From Chara braunii (Eukaryota; Streptophyta; Charophyceae; Charales; Characeae), in NCBI GenBank assembly GCA_003427395.1, contig BFEA01000122.1, positions 1,267,308 through 1,302,355 on the forward strand: 35,048 nucleotides of DNA. The letters run 5' to 3'. Position 1 is the stretch's first letter. Every line of letters starts with the position of its first letter. Of the stretch, positions 9,665 to 19,400 are shown one piece after another. The notes under the pieces were generated by a model. The model saw only the letters and a list, made by a program, of their open reading frames with translations, did no database searches and was not told the DNA's origin. The translations under genes were made by a program, and so were the position numbers.

Positions 9665-10406
9665 CTAATCTAAATCCTTGTGCCAGAAAGTGGACACTCG
9701 CATGGATTTGGCCTCAAACAGGACCACTTCCCTACTTAGCGCGTTGTACGTGGTAGTGGCCTGTTGGGTTTTTTCAAAGAAATGCCCTCGTAAGGGCTCT
9801 GTCATGGCACGATAAAATAAATTAACTAACCGAGTCTCAGTGACCCCGTGGTCTGGGATGGCTACCAGATCATCCATAACTGCCTTGAGTGCCCTTGCAC
9901 TCTTCCACTGCCGCGAGTGGATTGTTTGCAGTTTATCTAATGCCTTGACGCCTCGCATGACGTCAGCAAATCTCTGCCTGAGGAGTTTGAGGAATTGGTG
10001 AAGAGGGGTGAGTTTGGAATACGCAACCATATTGTGTTCACAATCGGCTGCTCGCGCGAGGGACCTGGCAAAGCTGGCCGCTTCATCCTTTAAATCATGG
10101 AAGGCTACGAGGACTTGCTCCTCAGGCGCAATGTGCTGGAGATACACGTACGTGTTAATACTAGCCTCCCAATTATCGAAGTTCTCGTCCTTCTTCCCAC
10201 CCATAAGAATAAGGGAACTTAAGCTTAACAGGCTCTTTGCGGGGACGCCCTTCGATCTCTGCAGCGGCCATTACTTTGGCGCCCTCGATGGCGCCTGCGC
10301 AGAATTTCTCTGCGCCCTCCTTTAGCTTCCTAACTTCGGTCCCTACATGGGTCATTACATCGCGCGCGAATTCCCTGAAACCGGACCGGATGGAGTGGAG
10401 GGCCAT
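9665..10406 (-). pseudogene. Element 1 gag capsid region
   Basis: Two overlapping frames, 10406-10173 and 10204-9665, joined by a frameshift near 10200. The second carries FDNWEASINTYVYLQHI, LVAFHDLKDEAASFARSL, LLRQRFADVMRG and LVNLFYRAMTEPLRGHF, a helical pattern like Ty3/gypsy gag capsids (the retrotransposon gag family). It would assemble the virus-like particle. Confidence 0.7.
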
Positions 10407-10510
10407 TTCGTGGCCCCTAACAGATTGATGGTGCTCAGTTCAGACCCTACCTAGGAGTTCGATGCTCCTTAGGATCCTGCCTAACTTAGCCTGAATATCA
10501 GGCTGGGCCT

Positions 10511-11134
10511 CTACTTCCTGCCTACATGTCTATAAGCTCTCCACTTCTCTGGCCATTGGTTGGCTTCCTCCGTCCTCCTCTTCTTCTCTCTCGCCAGGCG
10601 TAACTTCCAGTCCACCCTCTTCTCATTCTCTATGGCCTGGCGTTCTAAGGGATCACTCGTCGCCTCGATCTCCTTAATTGCTGGTTCCTTCTCCTCCTGA
10701 GATATGTATAACATTGCCTCCTCATCTTCTCCCAATTATAAATTAGCCACCCATTCGGATATCTTCTTTTCTACCCACGGGTCATCTTCCTTCGTGCCAC
10801 TGCTCTCTCCTCCTTCCCCCAATCTTCTTCTTCTGAGGGGCTCTTCTTCTGGCTGCTCCTCCTCCTCTTCAACCTCTTCCTCTACTGCAGCCCTCATTCT
10901 CTCCTCCTCTTCTTGCTGCAACCTTTTCATCTCCTCCTCCAGCTTCTTTTTCTTCGCCGCCTGCTCCTCTGCTATTATCTTTATCTTCGCCTGTCTAAGG
11001 AGCTCCTTCTTCTCTTTCCTCTCCCTCAGGATGGCGGCGGTTTGCTCTTCTTGAGCCTTACTATAGGGCATGGTGCTCTTCCCACTACGAATGTCAACCA
11101 TGGTGTCAGGTGCACAACTGGACAACAGTTCCAC
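10511..11134 (-). pseudogene. Element 1 gag N-terminal coiled-coil region
   Basis: One frame broken by a single TAA at 10738-10736. It is very rich in Glu, Lys and Arg with heptad-like spacing (EEQAAKKKKLEEEMKRLQQEEEERM), predicting a long coiled coil. In-frame ATGs exist at 11134 and at the MVDIRSG position. Its place upstream of the capsid frame suggests an N-terminal gag extension. I know of no named domain that matches, so the assignment to gag rests on position. Confidence 0.5.
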
Positions 11135-11688
11135 TCCTCACCACTTAGACTTCTACCCCCTGACTGACACAACCTAAGACTGACTCAATCTAAGGACCAC
11201 ATAATCCTAATAGGACCCTGTCAGCTATGGTACCTAAACTAAGGCTGTCACTACAGGACTTGTTGCTGATCAGGAGGCATTTAAGGAGATCCCCCGTAAC
11301 TCCTCAGGAATTATTTAACGTCGCAGACAGGACGACGCGATCAGCAAGTCCTCTCAAGACTTAGACAACCTGTTGTGCAGCCCACAGCTCGGATTTTGCG
11401 CCTATCGTGCCACACTGAGCAGCCCGCCGGTCAGTACCGGTCCTTGGGAGGGTTCGTGTCCTCCGGGACAGTCGAGTCGTCAGACACGGCCTTTAGCCCT
11501 ACTCAGCTCGTGTGGGTTTGGTCAACAAGGCTCTATCCTTCATACACGGAGTTCCTAGCACTTGGACATAAGAGACTCAATGCAGAAAGAAGAGACAGAC
11601 AGACTCAGCAAGTACCATAGGGTGAGTGCACATCCATAGGGCGAGGGGATAGGCTAAGGGCTTGGCGAGAATATACCAACTCCAGCTT
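11135..11688. other. No gene recognised upstream of element 1
   Basis: Ordinary-complexity sequence. In the orientation of element 1 this is where a 5' LTR or leader would lie, but no primer-binding site or TG..CA-bounded repeat can be paired with another copy in the window. Confidence 0.5.
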
Positions 11689-11823
11689 GGTCAAAGTCGC
11701 GGTCAACAGCCCTGGTCAATGCCTTGGTCAACGCGCTGGTCAACCCGACGGTCAACGCTCCAGTCGACCGTGGTCAACGCCTTGGTCAACACCCAAGCCA
11801 ACTTCGGTCAACCCCCTGGTCAA
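11689..11823 (-). promoter_or_regulatory. Ten clustered TTGACC (W-box-like) motifs
   Basis: GGTCAA occurs ten times within 135 bp, with one GTCGACC variant, spaced mostly 8-18 bp apart. Read on the minus strand each is TTGACC, the core bound by plant WRKY factors (TTGAC[C/T]). The array lies upstream of element 1's gag in its transcription sense. It is either a regulatory cluster in a lost LTR or simply a degenerate short tandem repeat; both readings are open. Confidence 0.4.
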
Positions 11824-11835
11824 CCTTCAACTCGG

Positions 11836-12087
11836 CTATGGCTGCCGCCTTCTTCTTCCTCACCACCCTTCTTCTTCTTCCTCCTTTCTTTCTCCTTCCT
11901 CGCCTGGTTCTTCTTTCACCCCGGCTATGCCTTCCCTTTTCTCCTTTGTCATCCCTCCTTCCTCTTCTTCAGCTATGGCTTCTCTCTTCTCTTTCGTCTC
12001 TCCCTCCTCCTTCACTCGTCTTCTTTGTTCTTCCTCCGTGTCCGAGCTCCGCCGCTATGGCCGCCTTCTTCCTTCTTGGACCGCACA
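11836..12087. repeat. Pyrimidine-rich CTT/CCT tract
   Basis: Dominated by CTTCTTCCTCC-type sequence up to the start of the assembly gap. Phrases such as GGCTATG(C/G)C and TCTTCTTC recur, suggesting degenerate tandem duplication. Confidence 0.7.
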
Positions 12088-12918
12088 NNNNNNNNNNNNN
12101 NNNNNNNNNNNNNNNNNNNNNNNNNNNNNNNNNNNNNNNNNNNNNNNNNNNNNNNNNNNNNNNNNNNNNNNNNNNNNNNNNNNNNNNNNNNNNNNNNNNN
12201 NNNNNNNNNNNNNNNNNNNNNNNNNNNNNNNNNNNNNNNNNNNNNNNNNNNNNNNNNNNNNNNNNNNNNNNNNNNNNNNNNNNNNNNNNNNNNNNNNNNN
12301 NNNNNNNNNNNNNNNNNNNNNNNNNNNNNNNNNNNNNNNNNNNNNNNNNNNNNNNNNNNNNNNNNNNNNNNNNNNNNNNNNNNNNNNNNNNNNNNNNNNN
12401 NNNNNNNNNNNNNNNNNNNNNNNNNNNNNNNNNNNNNNNNNNNNNNNNNNNNNNNNNNNNNNNNNNNNNNNNNNNNNNNNNNNNNNNNNNNNNNNNNNNN
12501 NNNNNNNNNNNNNNNNNNNNNNNNNNNNNNNNNNNNNNNNNNNNNNNNNNNNNNNNNNNNNNNNNNNNNNNNNNNNNNNNNNNNNNNNNNNNNNNNNNNN
12601 NNNNNNNNNNNNNNNNNNNNNNNNNNNNNNNNNNNNNNNNNNNNNNNNNNNNNNNNNNNNNNNNNNNNNNNNNNNNNNNNNNNNNNNNNNNNNNNNNNNN
12701 NNNNNNNNNNNNNNNNNNNNNNNNNNNNNNNNNNNNNNNNNNNNNNNNNNNNNNNNNNNNNNNNNNNNNNNNNNNNNNNNNNNNNNNNNNNNNNNNNNNN
12801 NNNNNNNNNNNNNNNNNNNNNNNNNNNNNNNNNNNNNNNNNNNNNNNNNNNNNNNNNNNNNNNNNNNNNNNNNNNNNNNNNNNNNNNNNNNNNNNNNNNN
12901 NNNNNNNNNNNNNNNNNN
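12088..12918. other. Assembly gap (831 Ns)
   Basis: A run of Ns. All open frames crossing it are artefacts. Its true length is unknown unless the assembly used measured gap sizes. Confidence 0.99.
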
Positions 12919-13100
12919 CTTTCCCATGCCCTTGGTGCACACAGTCCCACATGGTACTTGCTTGACTGGACTGTGACTGACTGGGACCGGTACCGCTGAC
13001 TGCATGGGTTTGCACTGCCAATTCGATGCAGTCGCACTGCCGATGTAACGCAGTTGGGCTCACCACTTGCCCACTTGCCTCTATCCAAACGTGAGACAAC

Positions 13101-13153
13101 TTCGAAAGGCCACTTCCGGACCTTCCCGAAGTCTGTGGGCTTGGCCTTTCGAA
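13101..13153. repeat. Perfect 12-bp inverted repeat
   Basis: TTCGAAAGGCCA (13101-13112) and TGGCCTTTCGAA (13142-13153) form a stem with a 29-nt loop. The surrounding 12919-13530 shows no gene; CAG/GTGAGT at about 13336 resembles a splice donor but has no supporting exon. Confidence 0.6.
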
Positions 13154-13530
13154 CACTGTAGCAGCTACGACCTTGACCCTTCAGAACTACTACAGCTACG
13201 ACCTCTGCTACAAACTTGACCCCTACTCGACAGGACTACAGTTCAAGACCTGATGACTACACTGGCCTACGACGGACAACAGCAGACTCCTAAGACGCAG
13301 GTCACGGTTTCAAACACACAGGGGTACTGTACACAGGTGAGTGAGGTCTAGGGATCGAGCCCTGGGATCTGCATCCGCTATTGCGGAGGTGATAACCGTT
13401 TCAGTGTAATACTAACTGGCTTTATCCTCATGTCCAGGAGCGAGGGGGAGGTCGGGTATTCCCCCTCGTCTGGGAGTGAGTGCAGGTCATGAGGGGGAGA
13501 AACCAACCAACCGCGTAGTACTCATTTCAG

Positions 13531-13643
13531 CCCCCTCACTTTGTCCTTCATTTTGTCCCTGTTTGTCCCCCTCATTGTGTTCCCTTTCTCCCTTCATTTT
13601 GCCCCTCATTTTGTTCCCTTTTCCCCCTCATTTTGTTCCCTTT
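13531..13643. repeat. Degenerate ~25-bp minisatellite
   Basis: Four to five imperfect units of the type CCCCTCATTTTGTTCCCTTT. A trinucleotide tract, (CTT)n-(CTG)6-(CTT)n, follows at about 13676-13720. Confidence 0.8.
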
Positions 13644-13820
13644 CGCACGGGAAAACGGTTTGTCAAACTTTGTTTCCTTCTTCTTCTTCTTCTGCTGCTG
13701 CTGCTGCTGCTTCTTCTTCTTTTTCTTTTTTTGGGGGGAAATCAGTTTGCTTTCTTGGCGTATGAAGGGGTGAATGCTCTTGTTGTTGATTATTCTGTTT
13801 TATTTTTTTCTTTCTTTCCC

Positions 13821-14110
13821 CAGAGTCATTCGACCAGTTATGCTGCTCAAGCTACTGCTGAGAATGTAGCGCGTGCTGCTATTCCATTTTAGGAATTCAG
13901 TCAGTTGAAGTGAGAATCAACGGTTTAGGTTATGGAGCAGGTCCTATTACAACCAACTTGAAGCAATTAGCGATGTGACTCCAATGCCACATAACAGATG
14001 TCGTCCTCCTAAGAAACGCCGCATATAATATCATGCCATTGCTTCTGATGATCAGATTGGTACAGGCACAAGCGAAGGAAGTGCTGGTGAGCCTCTGCAG
14101 TTTGCAGGTA
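13821..14110 (+). other. Possible exon(s) upstream of TAF6
   Basis: A textbook 3' splice acceptor (long T/C tract ending in CAG at 13821-13823) precedes a short frame, SHSTSYAAQATAENVARAAI, which stops at 13892. A second coding-like stretch at about 13975-14107 includes PPKKRRI, a nuclear-localisation-like basic patch, and ends in CAG/GTAAAG, a donor-like site, but has one in-frame stop. These could be the 3' exon of an unseen gene, spliced 5' UTR of TAF6, or chance. Confidence 0.25.
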
Positions 14111-14290
14111 AAGGAAGGCTTTAAAAAAGAAAAAAGAAAAAAAAAAGAAGTTTAGGAGTTAGGAAGGGGAGAATCTGAGCTAAATTGCTGCTAATCCTTT
14201 TGCCTTTGTTGCTCTGTTGTCTCCTTCTTTGTTGATTGTTGATGTGGATGCAGCTGTGTGAGAAGGCGGAACTGTGGGGATGGAGGCTTG

Positions 14291-14305
14291 GGGTTTAGGG
14301 TTTAG
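14291..14305 (+). promoter_or_regulatory. Telomere-type telobox upstream of TAF6
   Basis: GGGTTTAGGGTTTAG contains two plant-type telomere repeats (TTTAGGG), 153 bp before the TAF6 start codon. Telobox motifs (AAACCCTAA) are established promoter elements of many housekeeping genes in land plants. The placement fits a TAF6 proximal promoter; function here is inferred. Confidence 0.5.
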
Positions 14306-14457
14306 CGCATGAAGACGAAAAAGATGATCAGGTCTTTGTGTACGAGGAGCTGCCATGTCAGCATCGGTAAGGAGGTCGTCGACTGGTTGATTGCACTCTT
14401 CATTGTCACACATTGGCACAGTAGATTGGTTGTGTTGTTATTTATAGACGAGCGAAA

Positions 14458-17400
14458 ATGAGTTTGTTTTTTTTGAAAGAAACGATCCAAGTCATTGGCC
14501 AGAGCATTGGGATAACCAGCCTGAGTGATGAGGCGGCAGCTGTGCTGGCGCCAGATGTCGAGTATCGAGTGCGAGAGATCATACAAGAGGCCATCAAATG
14601 TATGCGGCATTCGAAACGCTGTTCTCTATCAACTGATGATGTCAACAGCGCACTGTGCCTGCGAAATGTGGAGCCCCTGTACGGGTTCTCCGGAGGAGGT
14701 GACCCCCTCCGGTTCCGCCGTGCGATCGGGCATCCAGATCTCTACTACATCGAGGACAGGGAGATGAGCATAAAGGAGATAATCTCAGAGGCTCCTCTTC
14801 CGAAATGCCCGGTGGAGACATCGGTGGGCGCACATTGGTTTGCGTGCAATGGAGTTCAACCTGCCATCCCAGAGAATGCTCCCATCGTGCTTCCGTCGAA
14901 TGCGAAAATGATGGACTCTCCTCCTGTGGGTGGGATGAACGGTAAGGATGACACATCTTCGATGACCGAAATCAAGCTGCCGGTTCGGCATGTCCTGTCC
15001 AGAGAGCTTCAGTTGTATCGGGAGAAAGTGCAAGAGCTGATAATGGCGAAAGCGGACAAGCGTCTGCTCTCTGCTGTGTACAGCAGCCTTGCAACAGGCG
15101 CAGGGTTGCATCAGCTTGCGCCTTACTTCACACAGTTTGTTGCGGACAAGGTGAAACAACACTTGGATGATGTTCCGCTCATCTTTTCTTTGATGAGATT
15201 TGTCCGCAGCCTGCTCCTCAATCCCCATATCCAGATAGAGACTTACCTCCATCAGCTCATGTCACCCGTCTTAACAAGTCTGGTCGTCAAGCGGCTTGGC
15301 GGGAAATCGTCGATGGCCGATCACTGGGAGCTCCGTGACTTCAGCGCCAAGCTTGTCGGTTTCATCTGCCGTCGATTTGGTCGATCATACCAGAACCTGC
15401 AACCGAGGATAATGAAGACCCTTGTCCATGCGTGTCTGGATCCGAAGAAGGGGATGACGCAACACTATGGAGCTATTAAAGGGCTGAGCGCGCTCGGAAA
15501 TCGAGTGGTCGAACTCGTGTTGCTGCCGACCGTGGGTGCATATCTTGAGGCCCTCTTTCCAGAAATGGATAGCGTCAAACAACAGAATGAGCTGAAGCGG
15601 TACGAGGCGTGGCGGTGCTATGGAGCGCTGCTGTATGCATGTGGTTCCTGCATGTACAGCAGGCTGAAGTCTTGCCCGCTGTTGCTGCAGTTGCTTGCAT
15701 CTGGGACGCAGCAGCTGCGACCATCTGCTAAAGTCAGAACGACATGTCTAAAACCAGCAGCAGCACAAGAACCAGCTCCTGAAGCAGTCTATGTTGCATC
15801 ACGAGCGCGTCGCGTGACGGGTGCGAAAGCTTTTAGTAGCAAAAAGAGACCTCGTGACGATGACACATCAACTCCTTCCGGCAGTCAATTGAAGAAGCGA
15901 GCGATGTCAGCGAACAAAAGAATGGGGGGACGTAGGGCAGGGCTTCTTGAAATGTTCCCTTTGTTGGAAGGGGAATCCCCTGTAGTTCGATCACAAGCTG
16001 TCGGTGAAAATTCATCTGATTTCCCTGGAAAGAACAGGTGTGAGGAGGCCATACGGACTACTACGGGCTTGTCACATATACCATCAGGTGGGGATAGATC
16101 TGCAGCAGCAGCTGATCGGAAGTCGCGATCAGCTGACCTGCCACAATTGGGTGAACCCCAACCGCGACAAGCAGTTGAGCCCCCAGAACTAGGCAACCCT
16201 TCACAGCCGTTTGAAACCCGAGAACCAGCCACACCCCCTCAAGGGCTTCAACCACTTGAAACCCCCCAGATAGTCGAACCTCCGCGAGACGTTGAGCCAG
16301 CACAACAAATGGAACCCCCGGAAACTCCCAACACGCTACAGCCAGTCGAACCCCTGCGGGTAATTGAAATTGTTCCTCCGGGTGCAAGTGTCGAGCCCTC
16401 CCAGCAACCTTCCCTCAGCGACAACCCCGGCCGGCCGGGCGCCACTGGAGAAGGGGAGGGCGATGATGTGGCTATGGAGGAAAAAGACAACACTATCTTC
16501 AACGAAGTGAAGCAGGGCAATGCCGACAACAAACAAGGCATTAGGACTGGGTCCGGAGGCGTTGTTGCCCAGGGCGACGCCGCTGGAATCCCGGGAGGAG
16601 GGAAAGGAGAGGAAGTCCATGACCGCGGCTCTTTCCTGGAGACGGAGGCTGATGATGTCACATCGGCAGAAGCACACAGGGAAGGAGTTTGTTCGCAGGC
16701 GGCACAGCAGTCCTCACTGCTGCAAGTAGATGGTGCAAGCACAGGGGAGGGCAAGAAAGAGGTAGATGCCCTTGAGGCAGGGCTGCCACAGAAGGAAGGC
16801 ATTAGTGAACCGACAAGCGATGTGCTGATATGCAGGGAGGGGGAGGATGGTGCCGACATGCCACTATCGAATACGGAGGGGGAGGAGGAGGAGGAGGAGG
16901 TAGAGGGAAAACTAAGACCCATGAGAGCGACTCGGGAGGAGAGGAAAGCAGGGGATTGGGACGGTGAAAAGCGGGAGGCAGAAGAGAGTACAGTTGCAAA
17001 GGCCGGAAATCCTCTACAGCGCCGGGATGAAGACGGGAATGCCATGGTAATGGACGGATTGCAAGGGGATGATGACGCGATGGAGGTGGACGTGACTGAA
17101 TCGGGCTCTTCGGAAAAGGTGGAGGATGGTGGCAATACTGCTGTGAAGGAGCTCGAGAAAGGTAATCGACAAGAAGCAGCCGCCATACCCGACGTAGCGA
17201 TGACCTGTAGTGTAAGTGGTACGCAGGAACCTTCTGGGCAAAGGACGGCAGGAGCAGATGAAACTTCAGCGGAAGATGCAAGAAATGTGTTGCCGAGTCG
17301 TGACGGTGGGGGTGCTAACGAAATACCACGGGAAGTGGAGGGCTTGCCTGCACACTGGAGAAGGGATTCTGCAGCTGCGGCTGGAAGGAGTCGGCAATCG

Positions 17401-17625
17401 GGGAAGCAATCAGGGCAGCAACAGAGCGAGACGGGTGGGAGCAAACTTCCTGAGAAAGAGCAGACGGGTGAGAGTAGAGAGGAGGTTGTTAGGTGGAAAA
17501 GTGTGCTGGAGGAAGCTTGGAAAGAGGATTCTGACACTGGTGTTATTCTCTCATCATTGGTTGATGTGTTTGGGGAGAGCATGCTTGTGTATGTACCATT
17601 ACCAGTCATGTCTTTGTTCATTTAG
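14458..17625 (+). CDS. TAF6: Transcription initiation factor TFIID subunit 6 (TAF6)
   Basis: 1055 codons. Residues 1-75 are the TAF6 histone fold (IQVIGQSIGI, APDVEYRVREIIQEAIKCMR, LSTDDVNSALCLRNVEPLYGF), which pairs with TAF9 in TFIID and SAGA-type complexes. Residues 76-140 are the conserved linker (IGHPDLYYIEDRE, APLPKCP, GVQPAIPENAP). Residues 172-410 are the HEAT-repeat C-terminal domain (LPVRHVLSRELQLY, LLLNPHIQIETYLHQLM, DHWELRDFSAKLVGFICRRFG, LDPKKGMTQHYGAIKGLSALG, RYEAWRCYGALL). Basic patches at about 462 and 479 could be nuclear signals. The extreme C-terminus (about 1010-1055, VLEEAWKEDSDTG to MSLFI) matches the plant-type TAF6 tail. Between them lies about 500 residues of Pro/Glu-rich, probably disordered sequence, so the protein is roughly twice the usual plant length. 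ATG 14458 is chosen because homology begins within five residues. It is one uninterrupted exon. Confidence 0.95.
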   Translation: MSLFFLKETIQVIGQSIGITSLSDEAAAVLAPDVEYRVREIIQEAIKCMRHSKRCSLSTDDVNSALCLRNVEPLYGFSGGGDPLRFRRAIGHPDLYYIEDREMSIKEIISEAPLPKCPVETSVGAHWFACNGVQPAIPENAPIVLPSNAKMMDSPPVGGMNGKDDTSSMTEIKLPVRHVLSRELQLYREKVQELIMAKADKRLLSAVYSSLATGAGLHQLAPYFTQFVADKVKQHLDDVPLIFSLMRFVRSLLLNPHIQIETYLHQLMSPVLTSLVVKRLGGKSSMADHWELRDFSAKLVGFICRRFGRSYQNLQPRIMKTLVHACLDPKKGMTQHYGAIKGLSALGNRVVELVLLPTVGAYLEALFPEMDSVKQQNELKRYEAWRCYGALLYACGSCMYSRLKSCPLLLQLLASGTQQLRPSAKVRTTCLKPAAAQEPAPEAVYVASRARRVTGAKAFSSKKRPRDDDTSTPSGSQLKKRAMSANKRMGGRRAGLLEMFPLLEGESPVVRSQAVGENSSDFPGKNRCEEAIRTTTGLSHIPSGGDRSAAAADRKSRSADLPQLGEPQPRQAVEPPELGNPSQPFETREPATPPQGLQPLETPQIVEPPRDVEPAQQMEPPETPNTLQPVEPLRVIEIVPPGASVEPSQQPSLSDNPGRPGATGEGEGDDVAMEEKDNTIFNEVKQGNADNKQGIRTGSGGVVAQGDAAGIPGGGKGEEVHDRGSFLETEADDVTSAEAHREGVCSQAAQQSSLLQVDGASTGEGKKEVDALEAGLPQKEGISEPTSDVLICREGEDGADMPLSNTEGEEEEEEVEGKLRPMRATREERKAGDWDGEKREAEESTVAKAGNPLQRRDEDGNAMVMDGLQGDDDAMEVDVTESGSSEKVEDGGNTAVKELEKGNRQEAAAIPDVAMTCSVSGTQEPSGQRTAGADETSAEDARNVLPSRDGGGANEIPREVEGLPAHWRRDSAAAAGRSRQSGKQSGQQQSETGGSKLPEKEQTGESREEVVRWKSVLEEAWKEDSDTGVILSSLVDVFGESMLVYVPLPVMSLFI

Positions 17626-17901
17626 AAACGCGACTCTCATCTCAGCTCTGTTCAGAAAAGGGGGGTTCCTTCAACCTGATTTACCGATTTCTTGTCTGGC
17701 AAAGCCGTCAACCATTCCTTTTCTTTCAAAGCTGTCGCTTTTTTTCACATTCTATAATTTGAAATTTCTATTCGTTGGTCGATGTCCCCGCCCACCTTCA
17801 TTGTTTTTGCATTCTGTTAGTTGGTTGATGTGCCCGCCCACAGACAGCTGCTTGTGCATGTACTGTTTCAACCACATGCAATTCAGCTGTCTTATGTTCT
17901 G

Positions 17902-17902
<1 letters not shown>
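17626..17902. other. 3' flank of TAF6
   Basis: T-rich sequence with no gene. GTTGGT/TTGGTTGATGTGCCCGCCCAC occurs twice (about 17775-17795 and 17819-17840) as a short direct duplication. I see no unambiguous polyadenylation signal. Confidence 0.5.

Positions 17903-17985
<83 letters not shown>
17903..17985. repeat. (CA)41 microsatellite
   Basis: Uninterrupted CA dinucleotides over 83 bp. Thr-His and Cys-Val frames through it are artefacts. Confidence 0.98.
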
Positions 17986-17986
<1 letters not shown>

Positions 17987-18378
17987 AGGAGCTTTTCGAA
18001 CTGAATCTGCCCAAAAACAGTGCAGTCAGATGCACTCAGGGAAGTCCTAGCTTGAATGTGCCCTTAAACCAACAGTGCCCACAGCGCATCGAAAATCAGA
18101 CTACTCGTTAGGGCCTGAAGGCAAACAGTTTTGACTCTTTTGAGCCTACCCGACTCTACGGGGTAGCAGAAGGGTTAAAAAAAGAACTGTGGACTTATGC
18201 TGCCATCAATTCTTTTTGCCGTCTAAGAGCTGCTTTTTTTTTGTTGAAATCTTTCTAATCGAATCTGATGTTTTTTTCCCGAAAAGATTAGCACCAAATC
18301 CACGTCCCTGATTCTTTTCGGAAATATTTGAGCGCGAAAAATTCTGAGCGCAAAAAATTGCCAAAGGTGGTGCATTAA

Positions 18379-18522
18379 AATGTCAATAAGTTTCAAAACC
18401 CATTTAGACGTCCAGTAGCTACTACAGTCTTTTTAATAGGCACCGCAGTATCCATTTGGTTGGGAATTGGTGCAGCTCTTCCAATCGATAAATCATTGAC
18501 TTTAGGTTTGTTTTTTCTATGA
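18379..18522 (+). pseudogene. petD: Plastid petD 3' fragment in nuclear DNA (NUPT)
   Basis: A frame of 47 codons plus TGA reads [36 protein letters not shown] and DKSLTLGLF, the conserved C-terminus of cytochrome b6/f complex subunit IV. In the plastid this protein spans the thylakoid membrane and links photosystem II electron flow to plastocyanin. Here the match starts abruptly: the codon before NVN is TAA where the family has Glu. No other plastid gene flanks it, and the neighbours are nuclear-type repeats. It is best read as a plastid DNA insertion in the nucleus and is non-functional, since about two thirds of the protein is missing. The alternative is a misassembled plastid read. Confidence 0.88.
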
Positions 18523-19023
18523 AGAGTCACCAACCCCCACTGGCCGGTAGGCCAACGCCGTCCCCTGCTCCGTGGCCTGCCCGCAGACAGTGCAATCACG
18601 GGCATTCTTGATGCGGTGGATGAGGAGGGGGGGGGGGGGGGGGGGGGGGGCAGGGGGTGGTATACTGGTTGTTTAAACTTGAGTTTAGAAGTCTAAATGG
18701 AGTCCAAGGTTTCTCTGCAGCCAACCAGACCATCGAGCACGCTAAGCAGGCCCTGGAATGATGTGAGGGTGCGGCTGGAGACTCTCAAATATCATTTTTT
18801 TGCATCGAATAGGAGAAAAAAAAAGAAAAAGGAGAACGTCATCGCTCACTCTTTTGCCAGCGCTCTTTCCACAATACGCTTACGCTGTCAGAGTACATCT
18901 CCATGGCGTATACTAGAAGAGTAGAAGCCTTGTATGTGGCATTTTAGGTACTCCTATAAATTGATATGCCTTGTTAGGCCATTAGCTAATAGCCTAATAG
19001 CTAAAGCTGGTATGCAAGCTACC

Positions 19024-19059
<36 letters not shown>

Positions 19060-19400
19060 GTTTGCTACAGTTATTAACTAGTATGCTTATGAGGTAATGT
19101 CTATAGCTAGGATTCAAATGAACTAGGTAGGTCTAATGGCTATACCTATTAAGCTAATATTCATATTAGCTACACCTACTTGTTGGTATGCTTATATATT
19201 CATATGAGGTACACTTCTTTTTTTTTTTTTTTTTTTTTTTTTGATGTGCACCTATTGATTAAGATGCTTATTATTAAGTTGTCAGCGTATGGGGTGTAGC
19301 TAAGATGCACCTTGGTTAGTTGCTGTACGGTCTGTACCTATTAGCTGCTATTTATATTAACTGGAAGTCTGAAGCTACTACCTAGTTGCTGTACCTATTA
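18523..19400. other. Gene-free stretch with G24, A30 and T25 homopolymers
   Basis: G24 at 18627-18650, A30 at 19025-19054 and T25 at 19218-19242. The 18950-19400 part is AT-rich with many copies of TTAGCTA/TAGCTAAT-type words and two imperfect direct repeats of TTGCTGTACCTATTAGCTG (about 19319 and 19386). No coding pattern is seen. Confidence 0.8.

Larger units (their letters stand above)
6285..11134 (-). mobile_element. Ty3/gypsy element 1, decayed and 3'-truncated
   Basis: Minus-strand order from high to low coordinate is gag, CCHC zinc knuckle, protease, reverse transcriptase, RNase H and integrase, which is the Ty3/gypsy order (integrase after RNase H). The RNase H/IN residues closely resemble those of element 2, so both are probably of one chromovirus lineage. 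Integrase is cut before its third catalytic residue. No LTR pair can be paired up: sequence left of 6285 does not match sequence right of 11134, and the N gap hides 831 bp upstream of gag. Stops, frameshifts and catalytic substitutions make it non-functional. Confidence 0.9.

Noticed and set aside
11662-13156. Long frames crossing the N run
   Set aside because: Created by undefined bases in the assembly gap.
13340-13440. tRNA-like or SINE-like sequence: minus-strand GGCTCGATCCC resembles a B box, with a CCGC/GCGG stem nearby
   Set aside because: No convincing A box, acceptor stem or poly(A)/simple tail; too weak to call.
16248-17621. 457-codon antisense frame opposite TAF6
   Set aside because: Ser/Pro-rich mirror of a biased-composition coding region; no domain and no independent support.
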